A DNA stretch of 64,000 nt from Paracoccaceae bacterium (GCA_958296035.1 OY282431.1:2836037-2900036); one strand, 5' to 3'; counted from the first letter of the stretch, positions 1 to 9,626 are shown. Notes: generated from the sequence alone by a model not told the origin. Translations and numbers: made by a program.

Positions 1-448
1 AATTCTTCGATTGTTGGAACGCCGACTGCCTTTGAGGCTCGCTAACAGGAACAAGGCCAATAAAGGGGGGCATCTCTGGTGATCTCAATAGACGGCTCAG
101 CAGTGTGTCAGTGGACCGGCAACCCATGTTCTTGCCCTTACGCCAACAATAGTATTCACTCCATGCGGTTGGGTTCACGACTACAACAAATAAGTACGCA
201 TGCCTAGATGAGCACAGTTGCTGCTTGCTAGCACCGTCTCAGGTATCCTCGTCGCGCAATCGGCATAATTCTTCGACGCAAGCTTGAGTGCGGTGGCTTG
301 GGTCCCAAATGACTTGCCCTGAGTTCGACTTTGTAGTGCGTCGTGAATGGCGCGTTTATCTAATGGGTGCGATTCCCACGCAACACTTGTCGCTTCGGTT
401 GGGTGTAGCCAGGGCGGTTTGCGGAGATAAAATGTAGACCATTGGCAA
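1..448. other. No gene recognised (left edge)
   Basis: This stretch lies downstream of the minus-strand dehydrogenase. Neither strand gives a reading frame with a recognisable protein, and I see no tRNA, rRNA or clear terminator hairpin. Confidence 0.5.
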
Positions 449-1525
449 CTACCCGCTTTCGACTTCTATTGAGCGGTTTTCCAAGGCAGACTGTTCTGCA
501 GCCGATGAAAACCGCAATATCTGTCGCGCCTCGTAGGCCTGCAGCACAGGCTGACCGCCGTTCTTGAGAACGTTGATATAGTGCCGGGTCGAATGCACGA
601 ATGACTGTTCCCAACTTACATTCATGTCCCTGAATTCGGTCAGTCCGCCGTCCCGAAACAAGACCAGCGGCACAGCACCGGCCAGGTGTCCATGTCCGCA
701 ATTGATCCAGATCACACCCTTCGTGCCGGTGATTTCGACCCGATCATCCTGGGCGTAGTAAGGTGTGACAATTTCGAGCTCGGGAGAATAGACGATCTCC
801 AGATTTCCGACGCGATTGCCCGGAAACCTGAACGATATCATTGATTGGGCATCGTACCAGGCACCATCCTTCCGCTGCACCCTGCCTATGAAGGCATGGA
901 CTTCCCTTGGATTGCCCATGAATCCCCAGGCCAGGGCAAATTTGTGGTGTCCATCATCGAACACCAGCGGGCCGCCTCCCGAGCGAGACCTTTGCTGTCG
1001 CCATTCAAGAGCGCTCGCCGAAACCTTCCAGCCTGTGCGACTCGTGCCGGGATTGCTCTTAATGCGAATCGACTGTGGCTCACCGATGGCATTCTGTGCG
1101 ATGAGTTGCCTGGCTCTGGCCACAGGCGGGTGAAACAGAAAATTCTCAAAGACCTTGAATGGCCTGTCATAGGTCTCGACAGCCTCAACCAAGCGGTCCG
1201 CTTCTTCCAGTGTTGGGCACATCGGTTTTTGCAGCGAGATTGCCTTGCCGGCATCCATGGCCGCCAATGCCGCGGCCAGGTGAAGATCGTGGGGCAACAG
1301 GATTTCAACGAGATCTATGTCAGGATTCTGCAGGAGTTCTTGCAGGTCATCGGTAATTTTGACTTCACCTATTCCCCAGTCATGAGCCTTGCGCTGTGCC
1401 GCGCCCGGGTCTGCATCGCATAGCATGCGAATACGGGTGGCGGGGTTGTTCAGGTACTCGATGACATGAAGGTCGGAAATTCGACCTGTGCCAATTAGCC
1501 CGACCCCGATAGGACTGTCTTTCAC
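449..1525 (-). CDS. Gfo/Idh/MocA-family NAD(P)-dependent oxidoreductase
   Basis: The protein has about 358 residues. It opens with a Rossmann fold (GLIGTGRISDLH, residues about 7-18). The usual EKP motif appears as QKP (ISLQKPMCPTLEEAD), followed by the C-terminal alpha/beta substrate domain of the family. Members oxidise or reduce sugars, inositols or related polyols in the cytoplasm. I chose the GTG at 1525 because AGGGAAGAG lies about 6 nt upstream; the frame stays open to 1606 but that part looks non-coding. It is divergent from a sugar ABC operon, which suggests it acts on the imported sugar or a derivative. The exact substrate cannot be read from sequence. Confidence 0.85.
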   Translation of the reverse strand: MKDSPIGVGLIGTGRISDLHVIEYLNNPATRIRMLCDADPGAAQRKAHDWGIGEVKITDDLQELLQNPDIDLVEILLPHDLHLAAALAAMDAGKAISLQKPMCPTLEEADRLVEAVETYDRPFKVFENFLFHPPVARARQLIAQNAIGEPQSIRIKSNPGTSRTGWKVSASALEWRQQRSRSGGGPLVFDDGHHKFALAWGFMGNPREVHAFIGRVQRKDGAWYDAQSMISFRFPGNRVGNLEIVYSPELEIVTPYYAQDDRVEITGTKGVIWINCGHGHLAGAVPLVLFRDGGLTEFRDMNVSWEQSFVHSTRHYINVLKNGGQPVLQAYEARQILRFSSAAEQSALENRSIEVESG

Positions 1526-1933
1526 TGCTCTCTTCCCTTTTCGCTCCGACACAATTCCGTGAACCCAGGTGCAATGCCTTCGATGCCCTGTTTCTGGATC
1601 AGGCACAATGCTTCACTGATCGCAATTTGTTCAATTGGTGGTTGGTACGAGCTGCGCTGACGCGGAAACCTGCGCGCAGCATTCTGATACATGCAACATG
1701 TTGAGCGTGGCCTCAGCCTTTCAAGCCTCCGGCGCCGTCCGAATTCCATTGGCTCCTTTCTTCATGCGTAATCTCTCGAGCATCTCGGTCGCATCCAGTC
1801 AGCCCTTTCATCAGCACTGGATTCGCTAGCAATTCGTGCAGTATTCATTTGAAGGAACCAGCGAGATTCGTAGGATGGGCAGAATTGCCCCTGTGGCAAC
1901 AGCAACAAGACTTGCAAGAGAGGTCTACCCGAC
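1526..1933. promoter_or_regulatory. Divergent intergenic region with a palindrome
   Basis: These 408 bases separate the dehydrogenase (minus) from the ABC importer operon (plus), so they should hold both promoters. A perfect 10-bp palindrome, CAACATGTTG, occurs at 1694-1703 and is a candidate operator half-way between the genes. No regulator gene is adjacent. The importer start at 1934 has GAGAGG about 9 nt upstream. Confidence 0.4.
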
Positions 1934-3196
1934 ATGAAAGCAACAATTATCAGAAGGGGAATGGCGACGCTGACAGGAATGTTGGCCAGCGTGTTCCTGA
2001 TGGTCGGCACTGCCAGTGCCAGCGAGGTTACAATTTCCCACTATTTTTCGGGTCCGTTTACGTCCGTCATGCAGGACGTATTCAACGACTACAATGCCGC
2101 AACCGGCTTCACCATGAAGGACAGCCCGGTTGGCCACGAGGATTTCAAGACAGATATTCTAGTGCGCGGTGCCAGCGACAGCCTGCCAGATGTTTTCAGT
2201 TACTGGGCAGGCGCAAGAGTCCAGTTTGTTGTTGATTCGGGTGACCTGTCTCCGATCGACGACATGTGGAACCGTGATGGTCTTGATAACGTGGTTGCCA
2301 AGGCAATTGCGGACAGCGCAACCCTGTACAATGGCCAGCGCTACCTCGTACCAATGCAGTTCCACTATGCTGGCATGTTCTTCAACAAGAAAGTCATGGC
2401 GGACGCCGGTGTCATGGAAATGCCCACGGACTGGGATGGTTTCCTGGCACTTTGTGAAAACCTCAAGGGCCAGGGCATAACACCTATCGCGCTGGGTTCA
2501 ATGAACAGGTGGCCAGCCCAGTTCTGGTTCGATTACCTGATCCTCAATACTGCCGGACCGGATGTGAGGGCCGGGCTTATGGATGGAAGCGTTGCCTATG
2601 ACGCACCCGAAATCGCCGATGCAATGTCGATCTGGAAAGATCTGGTCGATGCCGGATACTTTGCAGAAAATGCCAACGCCCAGACCTGGACGGATGCATC
2701 CGACAAGGTGGCCAAGGGCGAGGCTGCAATGACCCTGATGGGAACCTGGATCACCGGCTACTGGAATGGCCTTGGACTGGAACCTGATGTCGACTACGAC
2801 TTCTTCCCGTTCCCGACGATCAACGCTGATGCCCCGGTATCCGTGGTCGGGCCGATTGACGGTCTTGTCATATCTGCCAACGTCCAGAACATGGAAGGAG
2901 CCGAGGCATTCCTTTCCTTCTTTGTATCGGATCTTGACACGCAGGTGAACTGGACCAACGCAGTTGGTGCTGTTTCAGCCAACGTCAACGTTGACCCCAG
3001 CGTGTACAACGCTCTGATCAACCGTGTCATCTCCACGGTTGGCGATGCCGAAAACTTTGCCTTCAACTATGATCTGGCAACACCGCCGCCAGTCGCCGAA
3101 GTGGGTCTTTCCATGTTCCAGGAGTTCATGGAGAATCCTGACGACTATGAAGGCATTCTGGCCCGTGCCCAGGAAAGCGCACAGGCTGCATTCTAG
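1934..3196 (+). CDS. Extracellular sugar-binding protein (ABC importer, family 1)
   Basis: The 420-residue protein is the periplasmic binding component of a carbohydrate ABC importer. Residues 1-29 form a signal peptide with basic residues, a hydrophobic core and an ASA cleavage site. The mature part has the family-1 solute-binding layout, with a hinge region around GSMNRWPAQFWFDYL and the TLMGTWI segment typical of MalE/UgpB-like proteins. It is the first gene of a four-gene plus-strand operon with two permeases and an ATPase. The ligand is unknown. The divergent Gfo/Idh dehydrogenase hints at a sugar or polyol. A hairpin immediately after the stop may set the higher abundance expected for a binding protein. 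Confidence 0.9.
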   Translation: MKATIIRRGMATLTGMLASVFLMVGTASASEVTISHYFSGPFTSVMQDVFNDYNAATGFTMKDSPVGHEDFKTDILVRGASDSLPDVFSYWAGARVQFVVDSGDLSPIDDMWNRDGLDNVVAKAIADSATLYNGQRYLVPMQFHYAGMFFNKKVMADAGVMEMPTDWDGFLALCENLKGQGITPIALGSMNRWPAQFWFDYLILNTAGPDVRAGLMDGSVAYDAPEIADAMSIWKDLVDAGYFAENANAQTWTDASDKVAKGEAAMTLMGTWITGYWNGLGLEPDVDYDFFPFPTINADAPVSVVGPIDGLVISANVQNMEGAEAFLSFFVSDLDTQVNWTNAVGAVSANVNVDPSVYNALINRVISTVGDAENFAFNYDLATPPPVAEVGLSMFQEFMENPDDYEGILARAQESAQAAF

Positions 3197-3208
3197 CGGG
3201 TTCGCTAG
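3193..3208 (+). promoter_or_regulatory. Intercistronic hairpin after the binding-protein gene
   Basis: CTAGCG-GGTT-CGCTAG forms a perfect 6-bp stem with a 4-nt loop, overlapping the TAG stop of the binding-protein gene and lying about 40 nt before the first permease. It has no U tract. Such hairpins commonly stabilise the upstream message in ABC operons, so this is probably an mRNA-stabilising or attenuating element. Confidence 0.45.
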
Positions 3209-3247
3209 TCTCGGAATCATGAAAGTACAGGGCGTAATCAGAGCTTG

Positions 3248-4129
3248 ATGGAGCGCAGCGCCCTGTACTGGCGAGTTGTTCTGCTCGCCGCACCGGTAAC
3301 CGTCTTTGCGGTCCTTGTCATCTGGCCGCTCTTCAGTTCATTCTTTTACAGCTTTACGAACTGGAACGGATTCAATCCCGAGTACGACTTCGTAGGTCTT
3401 GAGAACTTTGCCAAGATTGGCTCGGACCGCCTGTTTATCGGTGCCATTATCAATACAACCATCTGGATGGTTGCAGCCATTCTGTTGCCGACTCTGCTTG
3501 GCCTTGCCCTCGCGCTGCTTCTCGACAGCAAGGTCCCGGGTGGCCCGATATTCAAGACCTTGTTCTACCTGCCGATATGTCTTTCGGCTGTTGTCGTCGG
3601 ACAAATCTGGATTTGGATCTACCAGGCAGACTGGGGACTCCTGAATACGGTCATCAGGGCTGTTTCCGGTTCGAGTTTCAATTATGCGTGGCTGGCCAAG
3701 CCGGATACCTCGCTGGGATCCGTTATCGTGGCCTGGTCGTGGCAGCAGACAGGCCTGTCGATGGTGATCTTCCTGGCCGGCCTCACTTCCATTCCCAACG
3801 ACCTGCTTGAAGTGTGCGAAATCGAAGGCGCCAGCACCTGGCAACGCATTCGCATCGTGCTGATTCCACTCCTGACCCCGGCAACAGTGGTGGTCGTCGC
3901 CCTAAGCGTTATCAATTCACTGAAGGGCTTCGATATTCTCTACATCATGACCGGTGGCGGGCCGTTTCACAGTTCCGACACGCTGGCCATGCACATGTAT
4001 AATGAATCCTTCAAGAAATACCTGATGGGTTATGGCAGTGCCATTTCGGTCGTACTGTTCCTGATCGCACTGACGATAATCCGGATCTACTTCAGGAACC
4101 TGAAGAAGGTGGACGAAATTTATGGCTGA
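3248..4129 (+). CDS. Carbohydrate ABC transporter permease 1 (MalF/UgpA type)
   Basis: The protein has about 293 residues, with a membrane segment near residues 10-35 and five further hydrophobic segments. The cytoplasmic EAA loop is recognisable as LLEVCEIEGASTWQRIRIV, matching EAAxxDGAxxxxxFxxI. It forms the membrane channel with the next gene product. A TTG lies one codon earlier (3245), but the ATG at 3248 is the natural start. Its stop overlaps the next start by 8 nt, which indicates translational coupling. Confidence 0.9.
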   Translation: MERSALYWRVVLLAAPVTVFAVLVIWPLFSSFFYSFTNWNGFNPEYDFVGLENFAKIGSDRLFIGAIINTTIWMVAAILLPTLLGLALALLLDSKVPGGPIFKTLFYLPICLSAVVVGQIWIWIYQADWGLLNTVIRAVSGSSFNYAWLAKPDTSLGSVIVAWSWQQTGLSMVIFLAGLTSIPNDLLEVCEIEGASTWQRIRIVLIPLLTPATVVVVALSVINSLKGFDILYIMTGGGPFHSSDTLAMHMYNESFKKYLMGYGSAISVVLFLIALTIIRIYFRNLKKVDEIYG

Positions 4130-4982
4130 AACGACGGTCAGCGTCCCGTCTGTGGCTCCCTTCAATCCCTGGAAGGTGGTCCTGCTGATATGCGTTGGAT
4201 GTCTGGCTCTGCTCTTTCTGGCCCCGACCGTCGGGGTACTCCTGTCATCCATCAAGACCACGCGGGAGATCGCTTTCGGTGAGTTGTGGACGATTCCGGG
4301 GACGATCTACTGGGGTAATTTCATCGAGGTGCTCACCAACCCATCCGTTCCCCAGTACTTCCTCAACACCATTTTCGTCACATTACCGGCCACAATCCTG
4401 TCCATCATTCTAGGGGTGCTGGCGGGATATGTTTTTTCCAAACTGCCCTTCGCTGGCAGCAATCTCCTGTTCCTGGTCATAATTTCGGGCATGTTCTTTC
4501 CACCCCAGGTAATCCTGATCCCGCTTTTTCAGTTCTTCAACTCGCTTGGTCTGATTGACACTTTGTGGCCGATTATCTGTGTGCACACTGCACTCGGCAT
4601 ACCGATCTGCACGCTTCTGATGCGAAACTTTTTTGCCACCGTTCCCAATGCATTGCGTGAGGCGGCAATCCTGGAGGGTGCCAACGAATGGCAGGTGCTG
4701 ATTCGCGTTGCGCTTCCTCTCAGCCTGCCGGCAATAGCAGTGCTGGCCACACTTCAGTTCACATGGATCTGGAACGATTTTCTGTGGCCTTTGATCTTCA
4801 CGCAAAGTGACGAAAAACGGACCATCATGGTGGGAATAGTGAACCTGAAAGGACAGTATTCCGTGGCCTGGGGAGTCCAGGGCGCACTATCGCTGATCGC
4901 CAGCTTGCCTACCCTGATCGTGTTCCTGTTCTTTCAGCGATACTTCATCAAGGGCATGACCATGGGGGCAGTCAAGGGGTGA
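4122..4982 (+). CDS. Carbohydrate ABC transporter permease 2 (MalG/UgpE type)
   Basis: The 286-residue inner-membrane protein has about six hydrophobic segments. The EAA motif LREAAILEGANEWQVLIRV is clear and docks to the ATPase. It starts inside the end of the first permease gene (ATG at 4122) and ends 3 nt before the ATPase gene, so the four genes form one transcription unit. Confidence 0.9.
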   Translation: MAETTVSVPSVAPFNPWKVVLLICVGCLALLFLAPTVGVLLSSIKTTREIAFGELWTIPGTIYWGNFIEVLTNPSVPQYFLNTIFVTLPATILSIILGVLAGYVFSKLPFAGSNLLFLVIISGMFFPPQVILIPLFQFFNSLGLIDTLWPIICVHTALGIPICTLLMRNFFATVPNALREAAILEGANEWQVLIRVALPLSLPAIAVLATLQFTWIWNDFLWPLIFTQSDEKRTIMVGIVNLKGQYSVAWGVQGALSLIASLPTLIVFLFFQRYFIKGMTMGAVKG

Positions 4983-4985
4983 AAG

Positions 4986-6062
4986 ATGGCTGATCTTCAT
5001 CTTGACAACGTGTCGAAGTCTTTCGGAACGCTGGAGGTTATACGTAACGTCTGCCTCGACGTGGCGCATGGCGAGTTCATCGTGTTTGTCGGGCCTTCCG
5101 GGTGTGGCAAATCTACCCTGTTGCGGCTGATCACCGGACTGGAGAGCGTGACCGGGGGGCGTATTTTCATTGGTGGCGTGGATGTCACGCAGGTCAGGCC
5201 GTCGGACCGCAGGGTTGCCATGGTGTTTCAGTCCTATGCCCTGTTTCCGCATCTGACGGTCGCCGAGAATATTGGCTTCGGTTTGCGACTGGCGAAGCGG
5301 CCGGCGGCCGTAATCCGCCAGCGCGTCGACGCGGTCGCACGAACACTGCGCATCAAGGACCTGCTGGACCGCAAGCCCGGGCAGTTGTCAGGCGGACAGC
5401 GCCAGCGCGTCGCTATCGGCCGATCAATCATTCGCAGTCCAGAAGTGTTCCTGTTCGACGAACCTCTGTCCAATCTTGATGCTGCGTTGCGCGTGCTGAT
5501 GCGTCTGGAAATCACGCGGCTGCACAACCGGCTGCAAGCCACGATGATTTTCGTGACCCATGACCAGACGGAAGCCATGACGCTGGCCGACCGGATATAC
5601 GTCTTCAATCAAGGTCGTATCGAACAATCCGGAACTCCAATGGACCTTTACAATTCTCCTTCCAATCGCTTTGTGGCTGGCTTCATCGGTTCCCCGGCCA
5701 TGAACTTTCTTCCCGGCAAGGTCGAGCAAACCGGTGACCACATGATGCTGAAAATCGGCTCGACTCGCCTGCGACTGGATCAGTCCTTCACCTCGGTCTC
5801 ACACCGAGAAATCTCAGTCGGCATTCGACCCGAGCACTTGCGCGTTGTTGAGTCATCCGCTGGACATGTTCGCGCAGAGGTTGAAATTATTGAGGAGCTT
5901 GGCGCCGAGGTCATCGCCTATCTCCAGATAGAGGGGATTTCGGACCCGATCACAATCCGGCTTCCTCCCCAGAGGCACGTCGTTCCGGGTCAGCAGGTTG
6001 GAGTCCGGTTTGCCAGCGAGCACTTTCACCTGTTCGGCTCAAATGGTACCCGACTTTGCTAA
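4986..6062 (+). CDS. Sugar ABC transporter ATP-binding protein (MsmK/UgpC type)
   Basis: The 358-residue ATPase energises the importer. Visible motifs are Walker A GPSGCGKST (residues about 37-45), Q-loop MVFQSYALFPH, signature LSGGQRQRVA, Walker B VFLFDEPLSNLD and switch H in VTHDQTEA. The C-terminal 120 residues are the TOBE/MOP-like regulatory domain of the MalK/UgpC subfamily, including GIRPEHL. The spacing of 3 nt after the second permease places it last in the operon. All catalytic residues appear intact. Confidence 0.93.
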   Translation: MADLHLDNVSKSFGTLEVIRNVCLDVAHGEFIVFVGPSGCGKSTLLRLITGLESVTGGRIFIGGVDVTQVRPSDRRVAMVFQSYALFPHLTVAENIGFGLRLAKRPAAVIRQRVDAVARTLRIKDLLDRKPGQLSGGQRQRVAIGRSIIRSPEVFLFDEPLSNLDAALRVLMRLEITRLHNRLQATMIFVTHDQTEAMTLADRIYVFNQGRIEQSGTPMDLYNSPSNRFVAGFIGSPAMNFLPGKVEQTGDHMMLKIGSTRLRLDQSFTSVSHREISVGIRPEHLRVVESSAGHVRAEVEIIEELGAEVIAYLQIEGISDPITIRLPPQRHVVPGQQVGVRFASEHFHLFGSNGTRLC

Positions 6063-6279
6063 CAAGAGCGTGCTCATGCGTTAGCCGATGAATTGCGTGG
6101 ACCCGGACTATACAGTTTAGTTGACCAGTGAGTTTAGACCGGAATTGTGTCTTGTGGCCATACGAATTCCACCTGTACTGCCCAGGCACGCCGCACGCCG
6201 GTTTGTTCAGGCAGGGATTCAAGTGAACCGAGGTCATCGCAAAAGATTCGTCACTCGTTGTGATCAGGTAATTCCATCC

Positions 6280-6774
6280 ATGAAACAGGACAGTTTAGTT
6301 GGCTTAGAGTCTGGGCTGAACATCAGCGAAGCCTTTGCGGCTATTAAAGAACGAGCAAGAGACACATATCGTTCTGTGTTCATTGAGTTAATTGGAATTT
6401 CCAAGGGTGTAATTTCGATTCACACTGCAACACACGCAGCTTCAGAGTTGGTCAGTTCACTATACGGACCGATATTTGGAAGAATTGATCCGGAGGAAGT
6501 CGGTTCACGTTCTCGAGCTATGCGCATCGGAGAGGACTACACAAAAAGGCTAAATCAAAAGTGGAAGAATCTCAGAGAGGCCAAGTTAGTCAATCTATCC
6601 ACACTGTACCCAAGCCATGGCTTCGTAATTGATGCCGATGAGGCAGCGGTGCTATTTGAGCGAGTGAGAATGACATCGAAGGAAGAAATGGAACTAGTCG
6701 AAGCCCAAGGGGATTTGGCAAGACTTCCAAGGGCAAAACCGGAATTCCGTTACTTGGAATTCGGTGGGCAATGA
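6280..6774 (+). CDS. Hypothetical protein, first of a coupled pair
   Basis: About 164 residues from the ATG at 6280; the frame is open to 6121, but that part looks non-coding. No signal peptide or membrane segment is seen. The middle is helical and charged (MRIGEDYTKRLNQKWKNL). It is followed by LSTLYPSHGFVIDADEA, which faintly recalls the C-terminal part of SDH-type (ClpP-fold) serine proteases, although no nucleophile motif is present. I do not assign a function. The base composition is more AT-rich than the neighbouring operons, and the pair sits beside an IS1 relic, which suggests transferred DNA. Its stop lies 18 nt before the likely start of the next small gene. Confidence 0.55.
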   Translation: MKQDSLVGLESGLNISEAFAAIKERARDTYRSVFIELIGISKGVISIHTATHAASELVSSLYGPIFGRIDPEEVGSRSRAMRIGEDYTKRLNQKWKNLREAKLVNLSTLYPSHGFVIDADEAAVLFERVRMTSKEEMELVEAQGDLARLPRAKPEFRYLEFGGQ

Positions 6775-6791
6775 CAAATCAAAGGGGAACA

Positions 6792-6992
6792 ATGATGAAG
6801 TCCGCAAGAGCACCGAAGAAGAATCAAGAAGCGGTCGGAACCGCCGAGAGCAGAGCGCAAATGGAGAAGATTCTGCGGCAGCAAGATGAAGTCAACGTCT
6901 TGAGGCCCGCAGGAAGTCGAAAATATCGAATCTTGAATAGATTGCCGGCAACAGAATTGGTGTGGCCAATTCAAAATGAAGGGAATGTTTAA
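6792..6992 (+). CDS. Small basic hypothetical protein, second of a coupled pair
   Basis: About 66 residues from ATG 6792, which has AAAGGGG 5-8 nt upstream. An in-frame ATG at 6771 overlaps the stop of the upstream gene. The N-terminus is basic (MMKSARAPKKNQ) and the middle is glutamine- and charge-rich. The C-terminus contains RKYRILNRLPATELVWP. I recognise no domain. The arrangement, a small protein coupled to a 164-residue protein, would fit a toxin-antitoxin or accessory pair, but nothing in the sequence proves it. Confidence 0.45.
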   Translation: MMKSARAPKKNQEAVGTAESRAQMEKILRQQDEVNVLRPAGSRKYRILNRLPATELVWPIQNEGNV

Positions 6993-7025
6993 CAGGTTGG
7001 TGTCTCGCACTTAGACCGAGGGCAT

Positions 7026-7745
7026 GAGCAAGTCACCTGCTGCCAAGCGTAGTATGTTTCTTGAGCATCCTCTATCAGGACAATGTCATGCGCTTGATGT
7101 CCCGAACGGTTGGAGTATCGGTCAACAACGTAACTAGGCTTATGGCCGAAACTGGAAAGGCGTGCGTCGAGTATCATGACAATTCTGCCAGGGATGTGGC
7201 AGCACAGCAAATCCAGTGAGATAATATCTGGTCCATCTGCCATGGACCATGGACAGGAATGTTGCGAAGGCCAGTTATCATCTGGTGGCACTGGCGATGT
7301 GTGGACCTGAACGGTGCTGGGCAGAGGCAGCAATGTGACCTTGTCACGGGAAGCTGGAAACCGATCCAGCGCGACAGCAACCGAGTTCCTGGATGATCTG
7401 CGATCCCGTCTTGCCAGGTGTCCAGTTGGCCACCGAAGAACACTAGGCAGGTCAGGCAGCCGTTGAGGGCACATTCGGAGCCGCTGTAAATGACATTACG
7501 CTGGTCAAGCTGTAAGGCAAGACCAGCGACGGTTCATTGAGCAAGAATTGCAGCCCCGCCAAGAGTACTGGCGTCGGAAAGCGGCGGGCAAAAGGCAATT
7601 CCAATGCTAATATCGCCTGCACTTCGCTTGTTGAGCGTCACAGTTTTACAGAATGAATGGGAATGCGCCGATTAGCCAGATTGCCTATTGCACTCGGCAA
7701 TGAGTTTGGTTTTCACTTGCACATGCTGTCGCGTATTTCGTTCAC
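7026..7745 (+). pseudogene. Decayed IS1-family transposase
   Basis: Translating short stretches in several frames recovers an IS1-type (InsB-like) transposase in the right order. First comes VGVSVNNVTRLMAETGKACV (helix-turn-helix region), then AAQQIQ-stop-DNIWSIC, matching the family's RIQVDEIWSF with a catalytic Asp. Next are GDVWT, ATATEFLDDLRSRLA and AAVNDITLVKL. Near 7620-7725 the frame reads TSLVERHSFTE-stop-MGMRRLARLPIALGNEF, matching the family's TSYVERQNLTMRM-MRR segment. Several stops and frameshifts show it is dead. No terminal repeats were identified. Confidence 0.75.
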
Positions 7746-7985
7746 GACAACTTTGTCCGTTTGCAAATGAAACCTGCAACAGCTGCTCGTGTGACCGACG
7801 CAGTGTGCCACTTTGCATGGATTGTTACTTTGATTGATGCTCGTACCCCCGGACAATACCGGCCGACCTGCATCAAGCGATGCCCAGGCCGAGACACTAC
7901 CAGCGCATGGAGCAAAGTTCCATGCCGATCTCGCTAAAGGGCAGCTTCTGGATCTTGTTGCGATCGCCACGCAGTGAAGTCGAGC

Positions 7986-8678
7986 CTATTCGATAAAGAA
8001 GCCCTCGACAGTCGCCCGTACTTCGGTGTCCGTGTCGTCACTGTCAGACGATATGCCGATCCCGAACAAGACCTCTGGCTCGCCGCCAAAAGCATCGACA
8101 TAGTCAGCCTCGAGATCAACCTGCTCGTCATGGGATCCTGTCCCGACGGTGCGCAGCACAATGTTCATTCCGGCCGATTTTGAGTAGGGACTGTAAAATC
8201 GCTCTCCCGCCGGGTGCGCACCGCCATATACATATTGCAACGTGCGTGTCTTCTTGCTGGCCAATATTCTCCTCACGCTGCTGCTTTTGAGTCTCTCGGC
8301 GTCCTTCCCCGGAAGAAACATGAAGTAAATCGAAATATTGCGGTCCTCTCCGCCCTTGACCTTCAGGTTGGTCGGCGGGACGCCTTGCACCACTGTCCAT
8401 CGCCAGCGTGCCTTTCGCTTGTCCCAGAATTCCTCTGACAACCGCCGAAACAGGACAGACACGCTGTCCTTGGCCAGGATTCCGAGCACTTCCCCCTGCA
8501 ACCGGTATTGGTTCTTGTCCAGTCTGGGGAAACCCTGTTCCTGCCAGCTGTCGTCGAACACCACTTGCTGTGCGCTGGCTGAGCCGGTGCAACCAAGCCC
8601 CGAGGCCACAACCAAAGCAATTGCCAGCAAGTGGAATCGTCGGACACCCGACGTCGTGAATTTGCTTATGGAGTTCAA
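7986..8678 (-). CDS. Secreted DUF3047-domain protein
   Basis: The 230-residue protein appears to start at a TTG (8678). A basic N-terminus and hydrophobic stretch (HLLAIALVVASGLG) precede a cleavage site near SASA-QQ. The remainder matches the DUF3047 pattern: VVFDDSWQEQGFP, then a carbohydrate-binding-like beta region with ARWRWTV, a Y-rich strand (ISIYFMFLPG) and the C-terminal GERFYSPYSKSAGMNIVLR. Proteins of this family are periplasmic and of unknown role. It stands alone, downstream of the SDR gene on the same strand with a gap of about 130 nt. Confidence 0.75.
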   Translation of the reverse strand: MNSISKFTTSGVRRFHLLAIALVVASGLGCTGSASAQQVVFDDSWQEQGFPRLDKNQYRLQGEVLGILAKDSVSVLFRRLSEEFWDKRKARWRWTVVQGVPPTNLKVKGGEDRNISIYFMFLPGKDAERLKSSSVRRILASKKTRTLQYVYGGAHPAGERFYSPYSKSAGMNIVLRTVGTGSHDEQVDLEADYVDAFGGEPEVLFGIGISSDSDDTDTEVRATVEGFFIE

Positions 8679-8807
8679 GGCCGTTCAATTCGCTTCAGCT
8701 GTTGACGACTGTTCAGGTTCCGAGTGCTGTAAGAAATTGTCTTCATGGTCTACCCGGTTTCCGGTATGCCGCGTACGGTCAACAGCGACGCCCTTTGAAG
8801 GATGCTG

Positions 8808-9626
8808 TTACTCGGCAAGCCTTTTGCCCGGGTCGGGTGGTGCACCTGCGTAACCGGCCCAGACTGACTGGTCAAAATTGATTACAGATCCGGTCATGAG
8901 ACCGGAATCGGCCGAAGCCAGGAAACACACGGCGCGGGCGACCTCCTCGGGCATGACAAGACGACCCTGCGGCAGTTTTGCCGCTGCTTCTTCAACCCAG
9001 TTCTCGGACGCTCCGTGGTACTTTTTCTGGATCATGTCTTCGCCATCCGAAGCCATCCATCCGATATTGAGCTGATTGACGCGAATGCGATCCATCAGCA
9101 ATGCGAAGCCCGAGTTGCGGGTCAAGGTCGCCAGGGCACCTTTCGAGGCGCAATAGGCTGATATGAATGGCTGACCTGCTTCCGCAGACATGCTTCCAAT
9201 ATTGATGATCGCACCGCAGGTCCCGTCCCTGATCATCACCTTTACGGCTTCCTGCATGAGAAAGAACGGCCCCCGGACATTGACTGCAAACATCTGGTCG
9301 AACAGCTCTTCGGAGGTGTCAAGCAGCGTCCCGCGATCAGTCACGGCTGCCGCATTGACGAGAATGTCAATTCTGCCAAATTCGTTGTCGGCAACAGCAA
9401 CGACGTTTCTGCAACGGGCCACATCAGCCAGGTCAGCCTCTACGAACCGGACTCTTGTGCCATATTGACTGGAAATGTCGGCGGCAACAGAACGCCCCCT
9501 GGCCACATTGCGTCCGCAGGTAACCAGACCGGCGGCGCCGGCGGCTGCAAAGCGCCGCGCAATCGCTGCACCCAGCCCTTGCGTGCTACCTGTGACAATG
9601 GCGATTTTGTTGTCCAGTCGGTTCAT
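8808..9626 (-). CDS. SDR-family NAD(P)-dependent oxidoreductase
   Basis: The 272-residue classical short-chain dehydrogenase has the cofactor motif TGSTQGLG near residue 12, the NAAA-type motif (VNAAAVTD), the catalytic Ser region IINIGSMSAEAG and the active-site YCASK. The start codon directly abuts the iolE stop (TGAATG), so the two are translationally linked. As the last gene of the minus-strand inositol-like operon it probably oxidises or reduces a cyclitol or keto-sugar intermediate. The substrate is not determinable from sequence. Confidence 0.85.
   Translation of the reverse strand: MNRLDNKIAIVTGSTQGLGAAIARRFAAAGAAGLVTCGRNVARGRSVAADISSQYGTRVRFVEADLADVARCRNVVAVADNEFGRIDILVNAAAVTDRGTLLDTSEELFDQMFAVNVRGPFFLMQEAVKVMIRDGTCGAIINIGSMSAEAGQPFISAYCASKGALATLTRNSGFALLMDRIRVNQLNIGWMASDGEDMIQKKYHGASENWVEEAAAKLPQGRLVMPEEVARAVCFLASADSGLMTGSVINFDQSVWAGYAGAPPDPGKRLAE

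Noticed and set aside
361-390. GGTGCGATTCCCACGC, resembling a tRNA T-arm
   Set aside because: No acceptor or anticodon stem could be paired around it.
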